DNA of 64,000 nt from UBA974 sp002292405 (GCA_943842425.1 CALTBR010000003.1:682001-746000), one strand, 5' to 3'. Shown: positions 41,011-51,302, counted from the stretch's first letter. A program made the numbers and translations. Notes: generated from the letters alone by a model not told the origin.

Positions 41011-42498
41011 GTGGACTCAGAACGCGTAATATTATCTGCTAAGCAGAAAGCTCTCAGAATAAATCTAAACCAAGATTTATATGGCACATTTGCTGAAAAT
41101 GGTGCTGGACAAGAGGTTGTTCGTCAGTTTTTTAGAGCTGGAGGCGCATCTGGCACCATTGCAAAAGCCATCAGTGCTTACGACAAGGGTTTCTCAGATG
41201 CCATCTACGGCGAAGAGAAGAAAGGGCGTTACGTTTGCAGAACTCGATTAGACAAGATGCTGAAACATGAGTATCAACTCATAGAAGACAGACTCAGTAA
41301 AGAAGATTACCCGAATAGACAATACTTTGCTTTTGCAAACACTGTTACCACGATTAACTTTCATAAAACGAGTCAAGGGCATGGATGGTTTGGGGTAAAA
41401 TTTCAAACAAAGGCTGGGCATCCTCCTTCAGAAGTTTTACTACATGCACGGCTAGATGAAAGCGATGTACTTCAGCAACAAATGACTACTGGAATACTTG
41501 GAACAAATTTACTATATGGGTGTTTTTTCTTCTATAAAAACCCACGAGAGCTTCTAAAATCCATCTATGACAATCTCGACCGAAGTCGAGTGGAGATTGA
41601 CATGATTCAAATGAACGGGCCTGCTTTTGAAAATGTAGACAACCGACTCCTTTCACTTCAATTGGTGAAAAATGGAATGACAGAGGCTGTTATTTTCTCT
41701 CCTGATGGGAAAAACCTTCAGGCAGCAGATGTACTATACAAGAAGAACATATTGGCTATTAGAGGTAGCTTTCGTCCTGTCACTAAAGTGAATATTGACA
41801 TGATTGCTAAAGGTCTTAGCAAATTTCGCAAAGAACCAAAAGTGGACGCTGACAATATCCAAGTACTTTTTGAAGTCACGTTAAATAATCTTAAATCTGA
41901 AGGAGATATTGATGAACAGGATTTCCTCGACAGAGCGGATATACTATGTTCTATAGGCCAAACAGTGCTTATTTCAAATTACAAAAAATATTACAAGCTC
42001 ATCGAATTTTTCTCTCGTCACTCTAAGAAACGCATGGGTGTTATTATGGGAGCTGCAACATTGGTTGAGATTTTTGATGAAAAATACTACAGAAACTTAA
42101 ACGGTGGTATTCTTGAAGCATTCGGCATACTCTTTTCACGCGATTTAAAAATATTATTGTACCCCTGGAAAGATTCTAAGACAAAAGAGCTTTGGACTTC
42201 TAAGACAACTCCAATTCACCCAAGACTCAAGCCTTTATACAATTATTTGATTTTTAACAAGAAAATTATTGATATTGAAGATTATAATGAGGATGTTCTC
42301 TCTATTTTTTCAACTGAAGCTTTAAATCGAATTAAATCTGGCGATTCAAACTGGGAGCATATGGTCCCAACATTTGTAGACCAAATTATCAAGGAAAAAT
42401 GTCTGTTCGGTTACTGTGGCACTCAGCCATCTAAATATAATAACGAAGATCCTGCTGCTGCAGCTACTAAGGCCATTGAACAAGACGCTAAGGGCTGA
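41011..42498 (+). CDS. Conserved Bacteroidota protein of unknown function
   Basis: About 495 residues from the GTG at 41011; a frame opening at 40942 would start before the promoter. I recall highly conserved homologs in flavobacteria, carried under inconsistent database names, but know no demonstrated activity. Notable conserved-looking stretches: LYGTFAENGAGQEVVRQFFR, GGASGTIAKAISAYDKGFSD, FAFANTVTTINFHKTSQGHG, VDNRLLSLQLVKNGMTEAVI, and PVTKVNIDMI with a hydrophobic but soluble profile and no signal peptide. A C-terminal Ala-rich DPAAAATKAIEQDAKG tail is odd. It lies opposite to rpoC, sharing a bidirectional terminator at 42522-42553. Confidence 0.8.
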   Translation: MDSERVILSAKQKALRINLNQDLYGTFAENGAGQEVVRQFFRAGGASGTIAKAISAYDKGFSDAIYGEEKKGRYVCRTRLDKMLKHEYQLIEDRLSKEDYPNRQYFAFANTVTTINFHKTSQGHGWFGVKFQTKAGHPPSEVLLHARLDESDVLQQQMTTGILGTNLLYGCFFFYKNPRELLKSIYDNLDRSRVEIDMIQMNGPAFENVDNRLLSLQLVKNGMTEAVIFSPDGKNLQAADVLYKKNILAIRGSFRPVTKVNIDMIAKGLSKFRKEPKVDADNIQVLFEVTLNNLKSEGDIDEQDFLDRADILCSIGQTVLISNYKKYYKLIEFFSRHSKKRMGVIMGAATLVEIFDEKYYRNLNGGILEAFGILFSRDLKILLYPWKDSKTKELWTSKTTPIHPRLKPLYNYLIFNKKIIDIEDYNEDVLSIFSTEALNRIKSGDSNWEHMVPTFVDQIIKEKCLFGYCGTQPSKYNNEDPAAAATKAIEQDAKG

Positions 42499-42521
42499 TT
42501 GTTTTCACTCACATTACAAAT

Positions 42522-42553
42522 AAAAAGGGCTTCCCAATTGGGAAGCCCTTTTT
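42522..42553. terminator. Bidirectional Rho-independent terminator
   Basis: A perfect 32-base palindrome: AAAAAGGGCTTCCCAA followed by its reverse complement. Read in either direction it makes a GC-rich hairpin ending in a T-run, serving both the conserved protein (plus) and rpoC (minus). Confidence 0.9.
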
Positions 42554-42582
42554 ATTTAGCTTAATTTTTATACTTAAGCTAT

Positions 42583-45500
42583 CTAAACAGACTCAGCAGT
42601 TTCTTCTACAACCTCTTCATTCTTGATTCCTAAAGCAATGTCGTAATCATCTTGAGATCCCACTACGAGATTTTGGAAATCTCTCGCTCCTGTACCAGCA
42701 GGTATAAGGTGGCCTACAATTACATTTTCTTTAAGTCCAAGGAGGTGATCTTGTTTACCACTAACAGCAGCTTCATTCAATACTTTAGTAGTCTCCTGGA
42801 AAGAAGCCGCAGATATGAATGATGTTGTCTGCAATGAAGCTCTAGTAATTCCCTGAAGTAGAGGTGTTGAAGTCGCAGGTATAGCATCGCGAGCATCAAC
42901 CAGCGTCATATCACGACGTTTTAACGAACCATTCTCATCACGTAAGCGACGAGCAGAGATCATCTGTCCTTCTTTTAACTCTTCACTATCTCCAGCATTA
43001 GAGATAACAACCATTCCGAAAATTTTATTATTCTCATTTAAGAAGTCAGATTTTTCTACGTTTTGCTTTTCTAAGAATTTAGTATCTCCTGAATCTTCTA
43101 CTAACACTTTTTTCATCATCTGACGAACGATTACCTCAAAGTGCTTATCATTAATCTTCACACCTTGCAAACGATATACATCTTGAATTTCATTTACGAT
43201 ATACTCTTGAACAGCTGTAGGACCTTTAATATCAAGAATATCCTTAGGAGTAATTGCTCCATCAGAAAGAGGCATTCCTGCTCTAACAAAATCATTATCC
43301 TGAACAAGAATGTGTTTAGATAACGGCACCATGTACTTGTACTTATCACCAACACGTGATTCTACAATTACCTCACGGTTACCACGCTTTATCTTACCAT
43401 ATGAGACTATTCCATCAACTTGAGAAACAACAGCTGGGTTAGAAGGGTTACGCGCTTCAAACAACTCTGTAACACGAGGGAGACCTCCTGTAATATCACC
43501 AGATTTACCAGCAATACGAGGTATCTTACAAAGTATTTGGCCTAACGTTGACTTAGAACCTTCTTTAACCATAATATGAGCTCCTACAGGCAAAGAATAA
43601 GTTCTTAAGATTTCACCTTTTTTATCCTGTATAAGTATAGCTGGGTTTTTCTTCTTATCCTTGGTCTCAGTAATTACAACCTCACGGAAACCGGTCTGTT
43701 CATCTAGTTCTTCACGGAATGTAACACCTTCTTCGACATGCTCAAAATTAATTACACCAACAGCCTCACTAATAATTGCGCTATTATAAGGATCCCATTT
43801 ACAAACAGATGTGTTCTTCTTAATCTTATCACCTGAATTCACAAATAGTAATGAACCATAAGGTAGAATTGTCGTAGAATACGCAACTCCTGTTTTAGGA
43901 TCAACAACTTTAAACTCACTTGATCTAGAAACAATGACTGTCTCAATAGCTCCATCCGCATTCTTACGTTCAACAGTTCGGAGATCTTCTATCTCAGCAA
44001 CACCATCAAATTTAGTAAGCAACTCATTTTCATCGGAAATTTTAGAAGCGGTACCACCAACGTGGAAAGTACGCAGAGTTAACTGAGTACCAGGCTCACC
44101 TATGGATTGTGCAGCAATTACACCAACGGCTTCACCTTTTTGAACCAATCTTCCTGTTGCAAGGTTTCGGCCATAGCATTTAGCGCAAATTCCTTTAGGA
44201 GATTCACATGTTAAAACTGATCTGACTTCAACTTCATTTACCCCTGCATCCTCAATTGCTCGAGCAATAACAGGTGTTATTTCTTCGCCTTCATTAGCAA
44301 GGATGTCACCTGTTTCAGGATGAAGAACTTCAATAGCGGGAACACGACCGTCAATTCGATCAGCAATACCTTCAACAATTTCATCATTCTTTCTAAGTGT
44401 AGTCACCATCACACCTCTCAGTGTGCCACAATCTTCAATAGTAACAATGACATCCTGAGCGACATCTACGAGACGTCTTGTCAAGTAACCCGCGTCAGCA
44501 GTTTTAAGAGCTGTATCCGCAAGTCCTTTACGTGCACCGTGAGTTGAAATAAAGTATTCAAGAATTGATAATCCTTCTTTAAAATTTGATAAAATTGGAT
44601 TCTCAATAATATCCTGACCTCCAGTTGCAGAAGATTTCTGCGGCTTAGCCATTAGACCACGCATACCAGAAAGCTGACGAATTTGCTCTTTAGATCCACG
44701 AGCACCAGAGTGCATCATCATGTAAATAGAGTTGAAACCTTGTTTATCTGTTTCAAGTCTATCCATAAGGATATTAGTAAGTCTAGAATTTGTGTGAGTC
44801 CATATATCAATTATTTGATTATAGCGCTCATTATTTGTGATAAGACCCATATTATAGTTCTCCATCACTTCAGCAACTTCAGATGTAGCTTTTGTAACTA
44901 GTTTTTCTTTCTCAGGTGGTATAATAACATCATTTAAGTTAAATGACAGTCCACCTTTAAAAGCCATGTAGAACCCTAACTCTTTAATATCATCAAGGAA
45001 TTTAGCTGTTCTAGCAACACCAACAACTTCAAGTACTCTAGCTATAATATCTCTTAATGACTTTTTAGTTAGAAGTTCATTAATGTATCCTGCTTCCTTA
45101 GGAACATGTTCATTAAAAAGCACACGACCACAAGTAGTTTCAACGATAGAAGAATCACCATTAATATCAATGAAACGCATCTTGATTGATGCGTGAAGGT
45201 CTAGCTTACCTTCTTGATACATAATACTCACTTCTTCTGGAGAATAGCACAATGTTCCCTCCCCTTTAACAGGCCATTCAGGAGTACTCTTACGTTCCTT
45301 AGTGATGTAGTATAATCCCAATACCATATCCTGAGAAGGAACAGTAATAGGAGCGCCATTAGCAGGGTTTAAAATATTATGTGACGCAAGCATCAATAAC
45401 TGAGCCTCTAGAACAGCGGCGTGACCCAGGGGTAAGTGAACCGCCATTTGGTCACCATCGAAATCGGCGTTAAACGCTGTACACGCCAGAGGGTGTAGTT

Positions 45501-46896
45501 GAATTGCTTTACCTTCAATTAGTTTAGGCTGGAAGGCCTGAATACCAAGTCTGTGAAGTGTCGGAGCCCGATTTAATAATACTGGATGTCCTTTTAAAAC
45601 GTTTTCTAATATATCCCAAACTATAGCCTCTTTTGCATCAACAATCTTCTTTGCAGATTTAACCGTCTTTACAATTCCACGCTCAAGCATTTTGCGAATA
45701 ATAAACGGCTTATATAATTCTGCCGCCATATGCTTAGGCATACCACATTCGTGCATCTTGAGTGTAGGACCAACTACAATAACAGAACGTGCAGAATAAT
45801 CAACACGTTTTCCTAAAAGATTCTGACGGAAACGACCTTGTTTTCCTTTTAAGCTATCGCTTAATGACTTTAGTGGGCGATTGCTTTCAGTTTTAACAGC
45901 ACTTGACTTACGACTATTATCGAAAAGACTATCAACTGCTTCTTGAAGCATACGCTTCTCATTACGAAGAATTACCTCAGGAGCTTTAATTTCAACAAGT
46001 CGCTTTAAACGATTGTTTCTAATGATGACACGACGGTAAAGGTCATTTAAATCTGAAGTTGCAAAACGACCACCATCAAGAGGAACAAGTGGACGAAGCT
46101 CAGGTGGTATTACCGGAACAACTTTAACAATCATCCACTCAGGACGATTTTCAATTCTCTTATGAGAATCTTTCATGTTTTCAACAACCTGAAGACGCTT
46201 TAAAGCCTCACTTTTTCGTTGTTGTGATGTCTCTGTGTCAGCAGCGTGTCTAAGTTTATAAGAAAGCCCGTCTAAATCTAAATTAGCCAGAAGGTCGTGA
46301 ACTGCTTCAGCTCCCATCTTAGCAACGAACTTATTTGGATCCTTATCTTCTAAATACTGATTCTCTTTAGGTAGAGTATCAAGAACATCAAAGTACTCAT
46401 CTTCTGATAAGAAATCATTAATTTGTAAATCTTCTCCTTCTGCATTTTTTGCAGTACCAGGATTAATTACAGCATAACGCTCGTAATATATAATTTGATC
46501 TAACTTCTTAGATGGTAACCCTAAAAGGTACCCTATTTTATTAGGTAAACTTTTAAAATACCAAATATGCGCAACAGGTACCACAAGCGATATGTGACCC
46601 ATTCTTTCTCTTCTGACTTTTTTCTCAGTTACCTCAACACCACAGCGATCACAAACAATACCCTTATAACGGATACGCTTATACTTACCACAGTGACATT
46701 CGAAATCCTTAACTGGGCCAAATATCTTCTCGCAAAACAATCCATCGCGTTCGGGCTTATAAGTCCTGTAGTTAATTGTCTCAGGCTTGAGCACTTCACC
46801 TTCTGAGTCTTCAAGAATTTTTTCAGGCGATGATAACGATATCGTTATCGTCGAAAAATCGCCCGAGTTATGTTGGGGGGTCTTTTGTTGGAACAT
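42583..46896 (-). CDS. rpoC: DNA-directed RNA polymerase subunit beta'
   Basis: 1437 residues. With RpoB it forms the catalytic centre. Seen: the N-terminal zinc cysteines FECHCGKYKRIRYKGIVCDR, the metal-binding NADFDGDQMAVHLPL near residue 465-480, GARGSKEQIRQLSGMRGLM, and CESPKGICAKCYGRNLATGR (second zinc site) near 905, then GEAVGVIAAQSIGEPGTQLT. The start MFQQKTPQHN lies 22 bases after rpoB. Gene order rplL-rpoB-rpoC is universal. No long insertion of the lineage-specific kind stands out by eye. Confidence 0.98.
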   Translation of the reverse strand: MFQQKTPQHNSGDFSTITISLSSPEKILEDSEGEVLKPETINYRTYKPERDGLFCEKIFGPVKDFECHCGKYKRIRYKGIVCDRCGVEVTEKKVRRERMGHISLVVPVAHIWYFKSLPNKIGYLLGLPSKKLDQIIYYERYAVINPGTAKNAEGEDLQINDFLSEDEYFDVLDTLPKENQYLEDKDPNKFVAKMGAEAVHDLLANLDLDGLSYKLRHAADTETSQQRKSEALKRLQVVENMKDSHKRIENRPEWMIVKVVPVIPPELRPLVPLDGGRFATSDLNDLYRRVIIRNNRLKRLVEIKAPEVILRNEKRMLQEAVDSLFDNSRKSSAVKTESNRPLKSLSDSLKGKQGRFRQNLLGKRVDYSARSVIVVGPTLKMHECGMPKHMAAELYKPFIIRKMLERGIVKTVKSAKKIVDAKEAIVWDILENVLKGHPVLLNRAPTLHRLGIQAFQPKLIEGKAIQLHPLACTAFNADFDGDQMAVHLPLGHAAVLEAQLLMLASHNILNPANGAPITVPSQDMVLGLYYITKERKSTPEWPVKGEGTLCYSPEEVSIMYQEGKLDLHASIKMRFIDINGDSSIVETTCGRVLFNEHVPKEAGYINELLTKKSLRDIIARVLEVVGVARTAKFLDDIKELGFYMAFKGGLSFNLNDVIIPPEKEKLVTKATSEVAEVMENYNMGLITNNERYNQIIDIWTHTNSRLTNILMDRLETDKQGFNSIYMMMHSGARGSKEQIRQLSGMRGLMAKPQKSSATGGQDIIENPILSNFKEGLSILEYFISTHGARKGLADTALKTADAGYLTRRLVDVAQDVIVTIEDCGTLRGVMVTTLRKNDEIVEGIADRIDGRVPAIEVLHPETGDILANEGEEITPVIARAIEDAGVNEVEVRSVLTCESPKGICAKCYGRNLATGRLVQKGEAVGVIAAQSIGEPGTQLTLRTFHVGGTASKISDENELLTKFDGVAEIEDLRTVERKNADGAIETVIVSRSSEFKVVDPKTGVAYSTTILPYGSLLFVNSGDKIKKNTSVCKWDPYNSAIISEAVGVINFEHVEEGVTFREELDEQTGFREVVITETKDKKKNPAILIQDKKGEILRTYSLPVGAHIMVKEGSKSTLGQILCKIPRIAGKSGDITGGLPRVTELFEARNPSNPAVVSQVDGIVSYGKIKRGNREVIVESRVGDKYKYMVPLSKHILVQDNDFVRAGMPLSDGAITPKDILDIKGPTAVQEYIVNEIQDVYRLQGVKINDKHFEVIVRQMMKKVLVEDSGDTKFLEKQNVEKSDFLNENNKIFGMVVISNAGDSEELKEGQMISARRLRDENGSLKRRDMTLVDARDAIPATSTPLLQGITRASLQTTSFISAASFQETTKVLNEAAVSGKQDHLLGLKENVIVGHLIPAGTGARDFQNLVVGSQDDYDIALGIKNEEVVEETAESV

Positions 46897-46918
46897 TTTA
46901 AGTTATCGATTCGGGTTA

Positions 46919-49900
46919 TTAATCTAGCGAAATACTAAGTCCGAGTCCTTTTAGCTCGTGCATAAGTACATTAAATGATTCCGGTATTCCCGGTTTAGGC
47001 ATAACATCTCCTTTTACAATAGCTTCGTATGCTTTTGCTCTTCCGACAACATCGTCAGACTTTACAGTTAGAATCTCTTGTAAAATATTAGCAGCTCCAA
47101 ACGCCTCTAGCGCCCAGACTTCCATCTCTCCAAAACGCTGACCACCAAACTGAGCTTTACCACCCAATGGTTGTTGTGTAATTAGAGAGTACGGTCCGAT
47201 AGAACGCGCATGCATTTTATCATCGACCATATGGCTAAGCTTGATCATGTAAATGACACCAACTGTTGCTGGCTGATCAAATCTATCACCGGTTCCACCA
47301 TCATATAGATGTGTTACTCCACATTCAGGGACTCCAGCCTCATTGGTCAGTTCTGTAATCTCATCAAGAGTAGCACCATCAAAAATAGGAGTTGAGAATT
47401 TCAATCCTAGATTTTGTCCTGCCCATCCTAAAACTGTTTCATAAATCTGTCCTAGGTTCATACGTGATGGTACACCAAGCGGATTCAAAACGATATCTAC
47501 AGGCGAGCCATCATCTAAGAATGGCATATCTTCTTGACGGACTATTCTAGCAACGATCCCTTTGTTACCGTGTCTCCCAGCCATCTTATCACCAACTTTC
47601 AACTTACGTTTTTTCGCAACGTATATCTTAGCTAATTTGACAATACCATTAGGCAGTTCATCACCTACAGTTACTTGGAATTTCTTTCGCTTATAAGCAC
47701 CTAGCAAATCATTGTATTTCATGGTGTAATTGTGTACCACTCTATTTACAAGATCACTAATCTCATCATCTCTTACCCAAGACTCAGAGTTAATAATTAA
47801 GAAATCTAAGCTTAATAGTATTTTCTGAGTAAACTTTATTCCTTTCTTTACTTGCTCTTCCTTGTAGTAATTGAAAACTCCCTGACTAACCTTTCCGGCA
47901 ACCAGCTTCATAAGCTTATCAACCAAAATTTTCTTTAGTATAGCAGCTTCTCTATCAAATTCTATATCAATAGTCTCTATAGTTGCTTTATCTGCAGCTT
48001 TAGCTTTTCTGTCCTTTACAGCTCTACTAAATAATTTTTTATCAATAACAACTCCTTGGCTTGAAGGAGGCATTTTTAAAGAAGCATCCTTTACATCTCC
48101 AGCTTTATCACCGAAGATAGCACGCAATAACTTCTCTTCTGGACTTGGGTCTGATTCTCCTTTAGGTGTAATTTTACCAATTAGAATATCTCCCCCTTTA
48201 ACATTTGCGCCAATACGAATAAGTCCATTTTCATCAAGGTTAGCAGTTGCCTCCTCGCTTACATTTGGAATGTCATTTGTTAATTCTTCCAGACCTCTCT
48301 TTGTATCTCGAACTTCAAGAGTATATTCGTCAACGTGTAATGAAGTAAAAACATCTTCTCTTACAACTCGTTCAGAAATCACAATAGCATCCTCAAAGTT
48401 GTACCCCTGCCAAGGCATGAATGCCACTTTCATGTTTTGCCCTAAAGCAAGCTCTCCATTTTGAGTACTATACCCTTCAACTAATATTTGACCTTTCGTA
48501 ACCTTATCCCCCTTAACAACTAGCGGTCTAAGGTTCATACAAGTACCTTGGTTAGTTCTCTGGAATTTTATGAGATTATATATTTTCAAATCATCGTCAA
48601 ATGAAACAAGCTTATCGCTTTCATCCATTTTATGACGTATATTAATAACGTCTGAATCTACATATTCAACCAGACCATCAGCATCAGCTCGCATTAAAAT
48701 TCTTGAATCTCTTGCTACTGCAGACTCAACACCTGTTCCAACAATAGGTGAATCAGGAATCATTAATGGAACTGCTTGTCTCATCATATTTGATCCCATC
48801 AGAGCACGGTTAGCGTCATCATGTTCTAAGAATGGAATCAATGAAGCGGCAATTGATGCAATCTGATTTGGTGCTACATCCATATACTCAAGCTCTTTAG
48901 GCGAGACTAACGGGAAATCACCTTGGTGTCTAGATTTTATTAATTTATCAGAGAATTTACCTACGGAATCAATATTCGCATTCGCTTGGGCAATGATCGA
49001 TTGAGCTTCATCTTCAGCTGAAAGATAAACGACATCTTCAGACGTAATTGAAGCAACACCATCAAGTACCTTCCTATAAGGTGTTTCAATAAATCCTAAG
49101 CGATTCACTTTAGCATACACACACAAAGAACTTATAAGACCAATGTTTGGTCCCTCAGGTGTTTCAATTGTGCAAAGTCGCCCATAGTGAGTATAGTGAA
49201 CATCACGAACCTCAAAACCAGCACGTTCACGAGATAGACCACCAGGCCCAAGTGCAGAAATACGACGCTTGTGTGTAACCTCACTAAGTGGATTAGTTTG
49301 GTCCATAAACTGAGACAATTGATTGGTTCCGAAGAAACTATTTATCACAGAACTTAATGTCTTAGCGTTAATCAAATCCGTTGGTGTGAAAACTTCGTTA
49401 TCTCTAACGTTCATACGCTCACGAATTGTTCTGGCCATACGAGCTAAGCCTACACCAAATTGCGAATAAAGTTGCTCCCCAACAGTACGAACTCGTCTGT
49501 TACTTAAGTGATCAATATCATCCACATCAGTATTAGAGTTAACAAGATCTATTAAATACTTAATGATTAATAGAATATCTTCTTTTGTTAAAGTTCTGCT
49601 AACTTCATCATCAGAAATACCAAGTTTTCTGTTTATTCTGAAACGACCTACCTCTCCAAGGTCATAACGCATTTCTGAGAAGAATAATTTATCAATCACA
49701 CCTCTAGCTGTCTCTAAATCTGGCGGTTCAGCATTACGAAGTTGGCGATAAATATATTCTACAGCTTCTTTCTCAGAATTAGAACTATCTTTTTGAAGTG
49801 TATTATAGATAATCGCATAATCAGCCTGATTAATACTTGCTTTATGAAGAATAATGGTTTTAGTTCCACTTTCCATAATTAAAGCAACATGTTCTTTCTC

Positions 49901-50740
49901 AAGAATTGTTTCTCTATCAAGAATGACTTCGTTTCTTTCGATTGATACTACTTCTCCGGTATCCTCATCTACGAAATCTTCTACCCAAACCTTCAGAACT
50001 CTAGCTGCTAATTTCCTGCCTACGACTCTTTTTAAGGCAGCTCTACTAACTTTAATTTCATCAGCAAGGTCAAAAATACCGAGAATATCTTTATCCGTTT
50101 CGTAACCAATACTTCGTAAAAGAGTTGTAACAGGTAATTTCTTTTTACGATCAATGTATGCATACATAACCCCATTAATGTCAGTTGCAAACTCAATCCA
50201 AGATCCTTTAAACGGAATAATTCTAGCAGAGTATAATTTTGTACCATTTGCATGGCGACTCTGACCAAAGAATACTCCAGGAGATCTATGTAATTGATTT
50301 ACAATAACACGTTCAGCACCATTCACCACGAAGGATCCTTGTGGTGTCATATAGGGGATGGTACCCAAATAAACATCTTGTACGATTGTTTCAAAATCCT
50401 CGTGCTCAGGATCTGTACAATACAGTTTTAATTTTGCTTTTAAAGGCACACTATGTGTAAGACCTCTATCAATGCATTCTTCTACGCTATAGCGAGGAGG
50501 ATCAATAAAGTAATCAAGGAATTCAAGAACGAACTGGTTCCGCGTATCAGTGATAGGGAAGTTTTCGCTGAAAACCTTAAAAAGTCCTTCAGAATCACGA
50601 TTCTCAGGTTTCGTTTCTAATTGAAAGAATTCCTGGAAAGAGCGAAGCTGGATGTCAAGAAAATCAGGATGCTCAAGTGGTAATGCCACAGAAGCAAAGC
50701 TTTTCCGGATAGCGATAGGGTGGGTTTTGACCAAAGACAT
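46919..50740 (-). CDS. rpoB: DNA-directed RNA polymerase subunit beta
   Basis: 1273 residues. Seen: the rifampicin region FFGTNQLSQFMDQTNPLSEV followed by THKRRISALGPGGLSRERAG, in which the residues linked to rifampicin resistance all have their sensitive form; ETPEGPNIGLISSL; the GDKMAGRHGNKGIVA loop; and a C-terminal LGGKAQFGGQRFGEMEVWAL. It lies 140 bases downstream of rplL, with a hairpin in the gap (50829-50853), and precedes rpoC by 22 bases. Confidence 0.98.
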   Translation of the reverse strand: MSLVKTHPIAIRKSFASVALPLEHPDFLDIQLRSFQEFFQLETKPENRDSEGLFKVFSENFPITDTRNQFVLEFLDYFIDPPRYSVEECIDRGLTHSVPLKAKLKLYCTDPEHEDFETIVQDVYLGTIPYMTPQGSFVVNGAERVIVNQLHRSPGVFFGQSRHANGTKLYSARIIPFKGSWIEFATDINGVMYAYIDRKKKLPVTTLLRSIGYETDKDILGIFDLADEIKVSRAALKRVVGRKLAARVLKVWVEDFVDEDTGEVVSIERNEVILDRETILEKEHVALIMESGTKTIILHKASINQADYAIIYNTLQKDSSNSEKEAVEYIYRQLRNAEPPDLETARGVIDKLFFSEMRYDLGEVGRFRINRKLGISDDEVSRTLTKEDILLIIKYLIDLVNSNTDVDDIDHLSNRRVRTVGEQLYSQFGVGLARMARTIRERMNVRDNEVFTPTDLINAKTLSSVINSFFGTNQLSQFMDQTNPLSEVTHKRRISALGPGGLSRERAGFEVRDVHYTHYGRLCTIETPEGPNIGLISSLCVYAKVNRLGFIETPYRKVLDGVASITSEDVVYLSAEDEAQSIIAQANANIDSVGKFSDKLIKSRHQGDFPLVSPKELEYMDVAPNQIASIAASLIPFLEHDDANRALMGSNMMRQAVPLMIPDSPIVGTGVESAVARDSRILMRADADGLVEYVDSDVINIRHKMDESDKLVSFDDDLKIYNLIKFQRTNQGTCMNLRPLVVKGDKVTKGQILVEGYSTQNGELALGQNMKVAFMPWQGYNFEDAIVISERVVREDVFTSLHVDEYTLEVRDTKRGLEELTNDIPNVSEEATANLDENGLIRIGANVKGGDILIGKITPKGESDPSPEEKLLRAIFGDKAGDVKDASLKMPPSSQGVVIDKKLFSRAVKDRKAKAADKATIETIDIEFDREAAILKKILVDKLMKLVAGKVSQGVFNYYKEEQVKKGIKFTQKILLSLDFLIINSESWVRDDEISDLVNRVVHNYTMKYNDLLGAYKRKKFQVTVGDELPNGIVKLAKIYVAKKRKLKVGDKMAGRHGNKGIVARIVRQEDMPFLDDGSPVDIVLNPLGVPSRMNLGQIYETVLGWAGQNLGLKFSTPIFDGATLDEITELTNEAGVPECGVTHLYDGGTGDRFDQPATVGVIYMIKLSHMVDDKMHARSIGPYSLITQQPLGGKAQFGGQRFGEMEVWALEAFGAANILQEILTVKSDDVVGRAKAYEAIVKGDVMPKPGIPESFNVLMHELKGLGLSISLD

Positions 50741-50828
50741 GGAGGGGGGTCAACTTAATTCAGACTACAACAATACAGGTACCTAAGCCAAATTATATGC
50801 AATGCATAATATAGGCAAAAACGATTTA

Positions 50829-50853
50829 AGGGCGGAGACCTGCTCTCCGCCCT
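50829..50853 (-). promoter_or_regulatory. Hairpin in the rplL-rpoB gap, possible attenuator
   Basis: AGGGCGGAGA, 5-base loop, TCTCCGCCCT: a perfect 10-pair stem in the 140-base gap downstream of rplL. On the reverse strand it is followed a few bases later by TAAATCGTTTTTGCC, a weak T-run. In E. coli this gap holds a partial attenuator that lowers rpoB relative to ribosomal proteins; the position fits, the mechanism is inferred. Confidence 0.55.
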
Positions 50854-50880
50854 AAACCTTTATCAGTCAGTGTTGTGCTA

Positions 50881-51258
50881 TTACTTAAGCTCAACCTCTG
50901 CTCCTGCTTCTTCGAGTTGAGTCTTAAGACCTTCAGCCTCGTCCTTAGGAATTCCTTCCTTGATAGGAGCTGGTGCAGAGTCTACTATGCCTTTAGCTTC
51001 CTTAAGCCCTAAGCCAGTAAGCTCTTTAACTAGTTTAACAACAGCTAGCTTAGATCCACCAGCAGCTTTGAGAATAACGTCAAATTCAGACTTCTCATCA
51101 CCACCACTTTCACCACCGCCAGCAGCGGGTCCTGCAACTGCAACTGCAGCAGCAGCTGGTTCGATACCGTGATCATCCTTTAGGATAGTCGCAAGTTCGT
51201 TTACTTCTTTAACAGATAAGTTAACGAGCTCTTCGGCCATAACTTTTAAATCAGCCAT
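50881..51258 (-). CDS. rplL: Ribosomal protein bL12 (L7/L12)
   Basis: 125 residues. The multi-copy stalk protein. N-terminal dimer part, Ala/Gly-rich hinge AAVAVAGPAAGGGES, and the C-terminal factor-binding domain EKSEFDVILKAAGGSKLAVV then GLGLKEAKGIVDSAPAPIKE are all usual. It follows rplJ by 44 bases and ends in the gap before rpoB. Confidence 0.97.
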   Translation of the reverse strand: MADLKVMAEELVNLSVKEVNELATILKDDHGIEPAAAAVAVAGPAAGGGESGGDEKSEFDVILKAAGGSKLAVVKLVKELTGLGLKEAKGIVDSAPAPIKEGIPKDEAEGLKTQLEEAGAEVELK

Positions 51259-51302
51259 ATTAATTGTATTGATAGGTTTTCATATAATTTATTTTGTCAA
51301 GC

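Noticed and set aside
44320..44901. Plus-strand ORFs inside rpoC and rpoB
   Set aside because: They are opposite-strand frames of highly conserved polymerase genes and encode no recognisable family; the frames reflect codon use.
46919..50740. Rifampicin-resistance substitutions in rpoB
   Set aside because: Residues in the resistance region (MDQTNPL, THKRRISALGPGG) all have the sensitive form.
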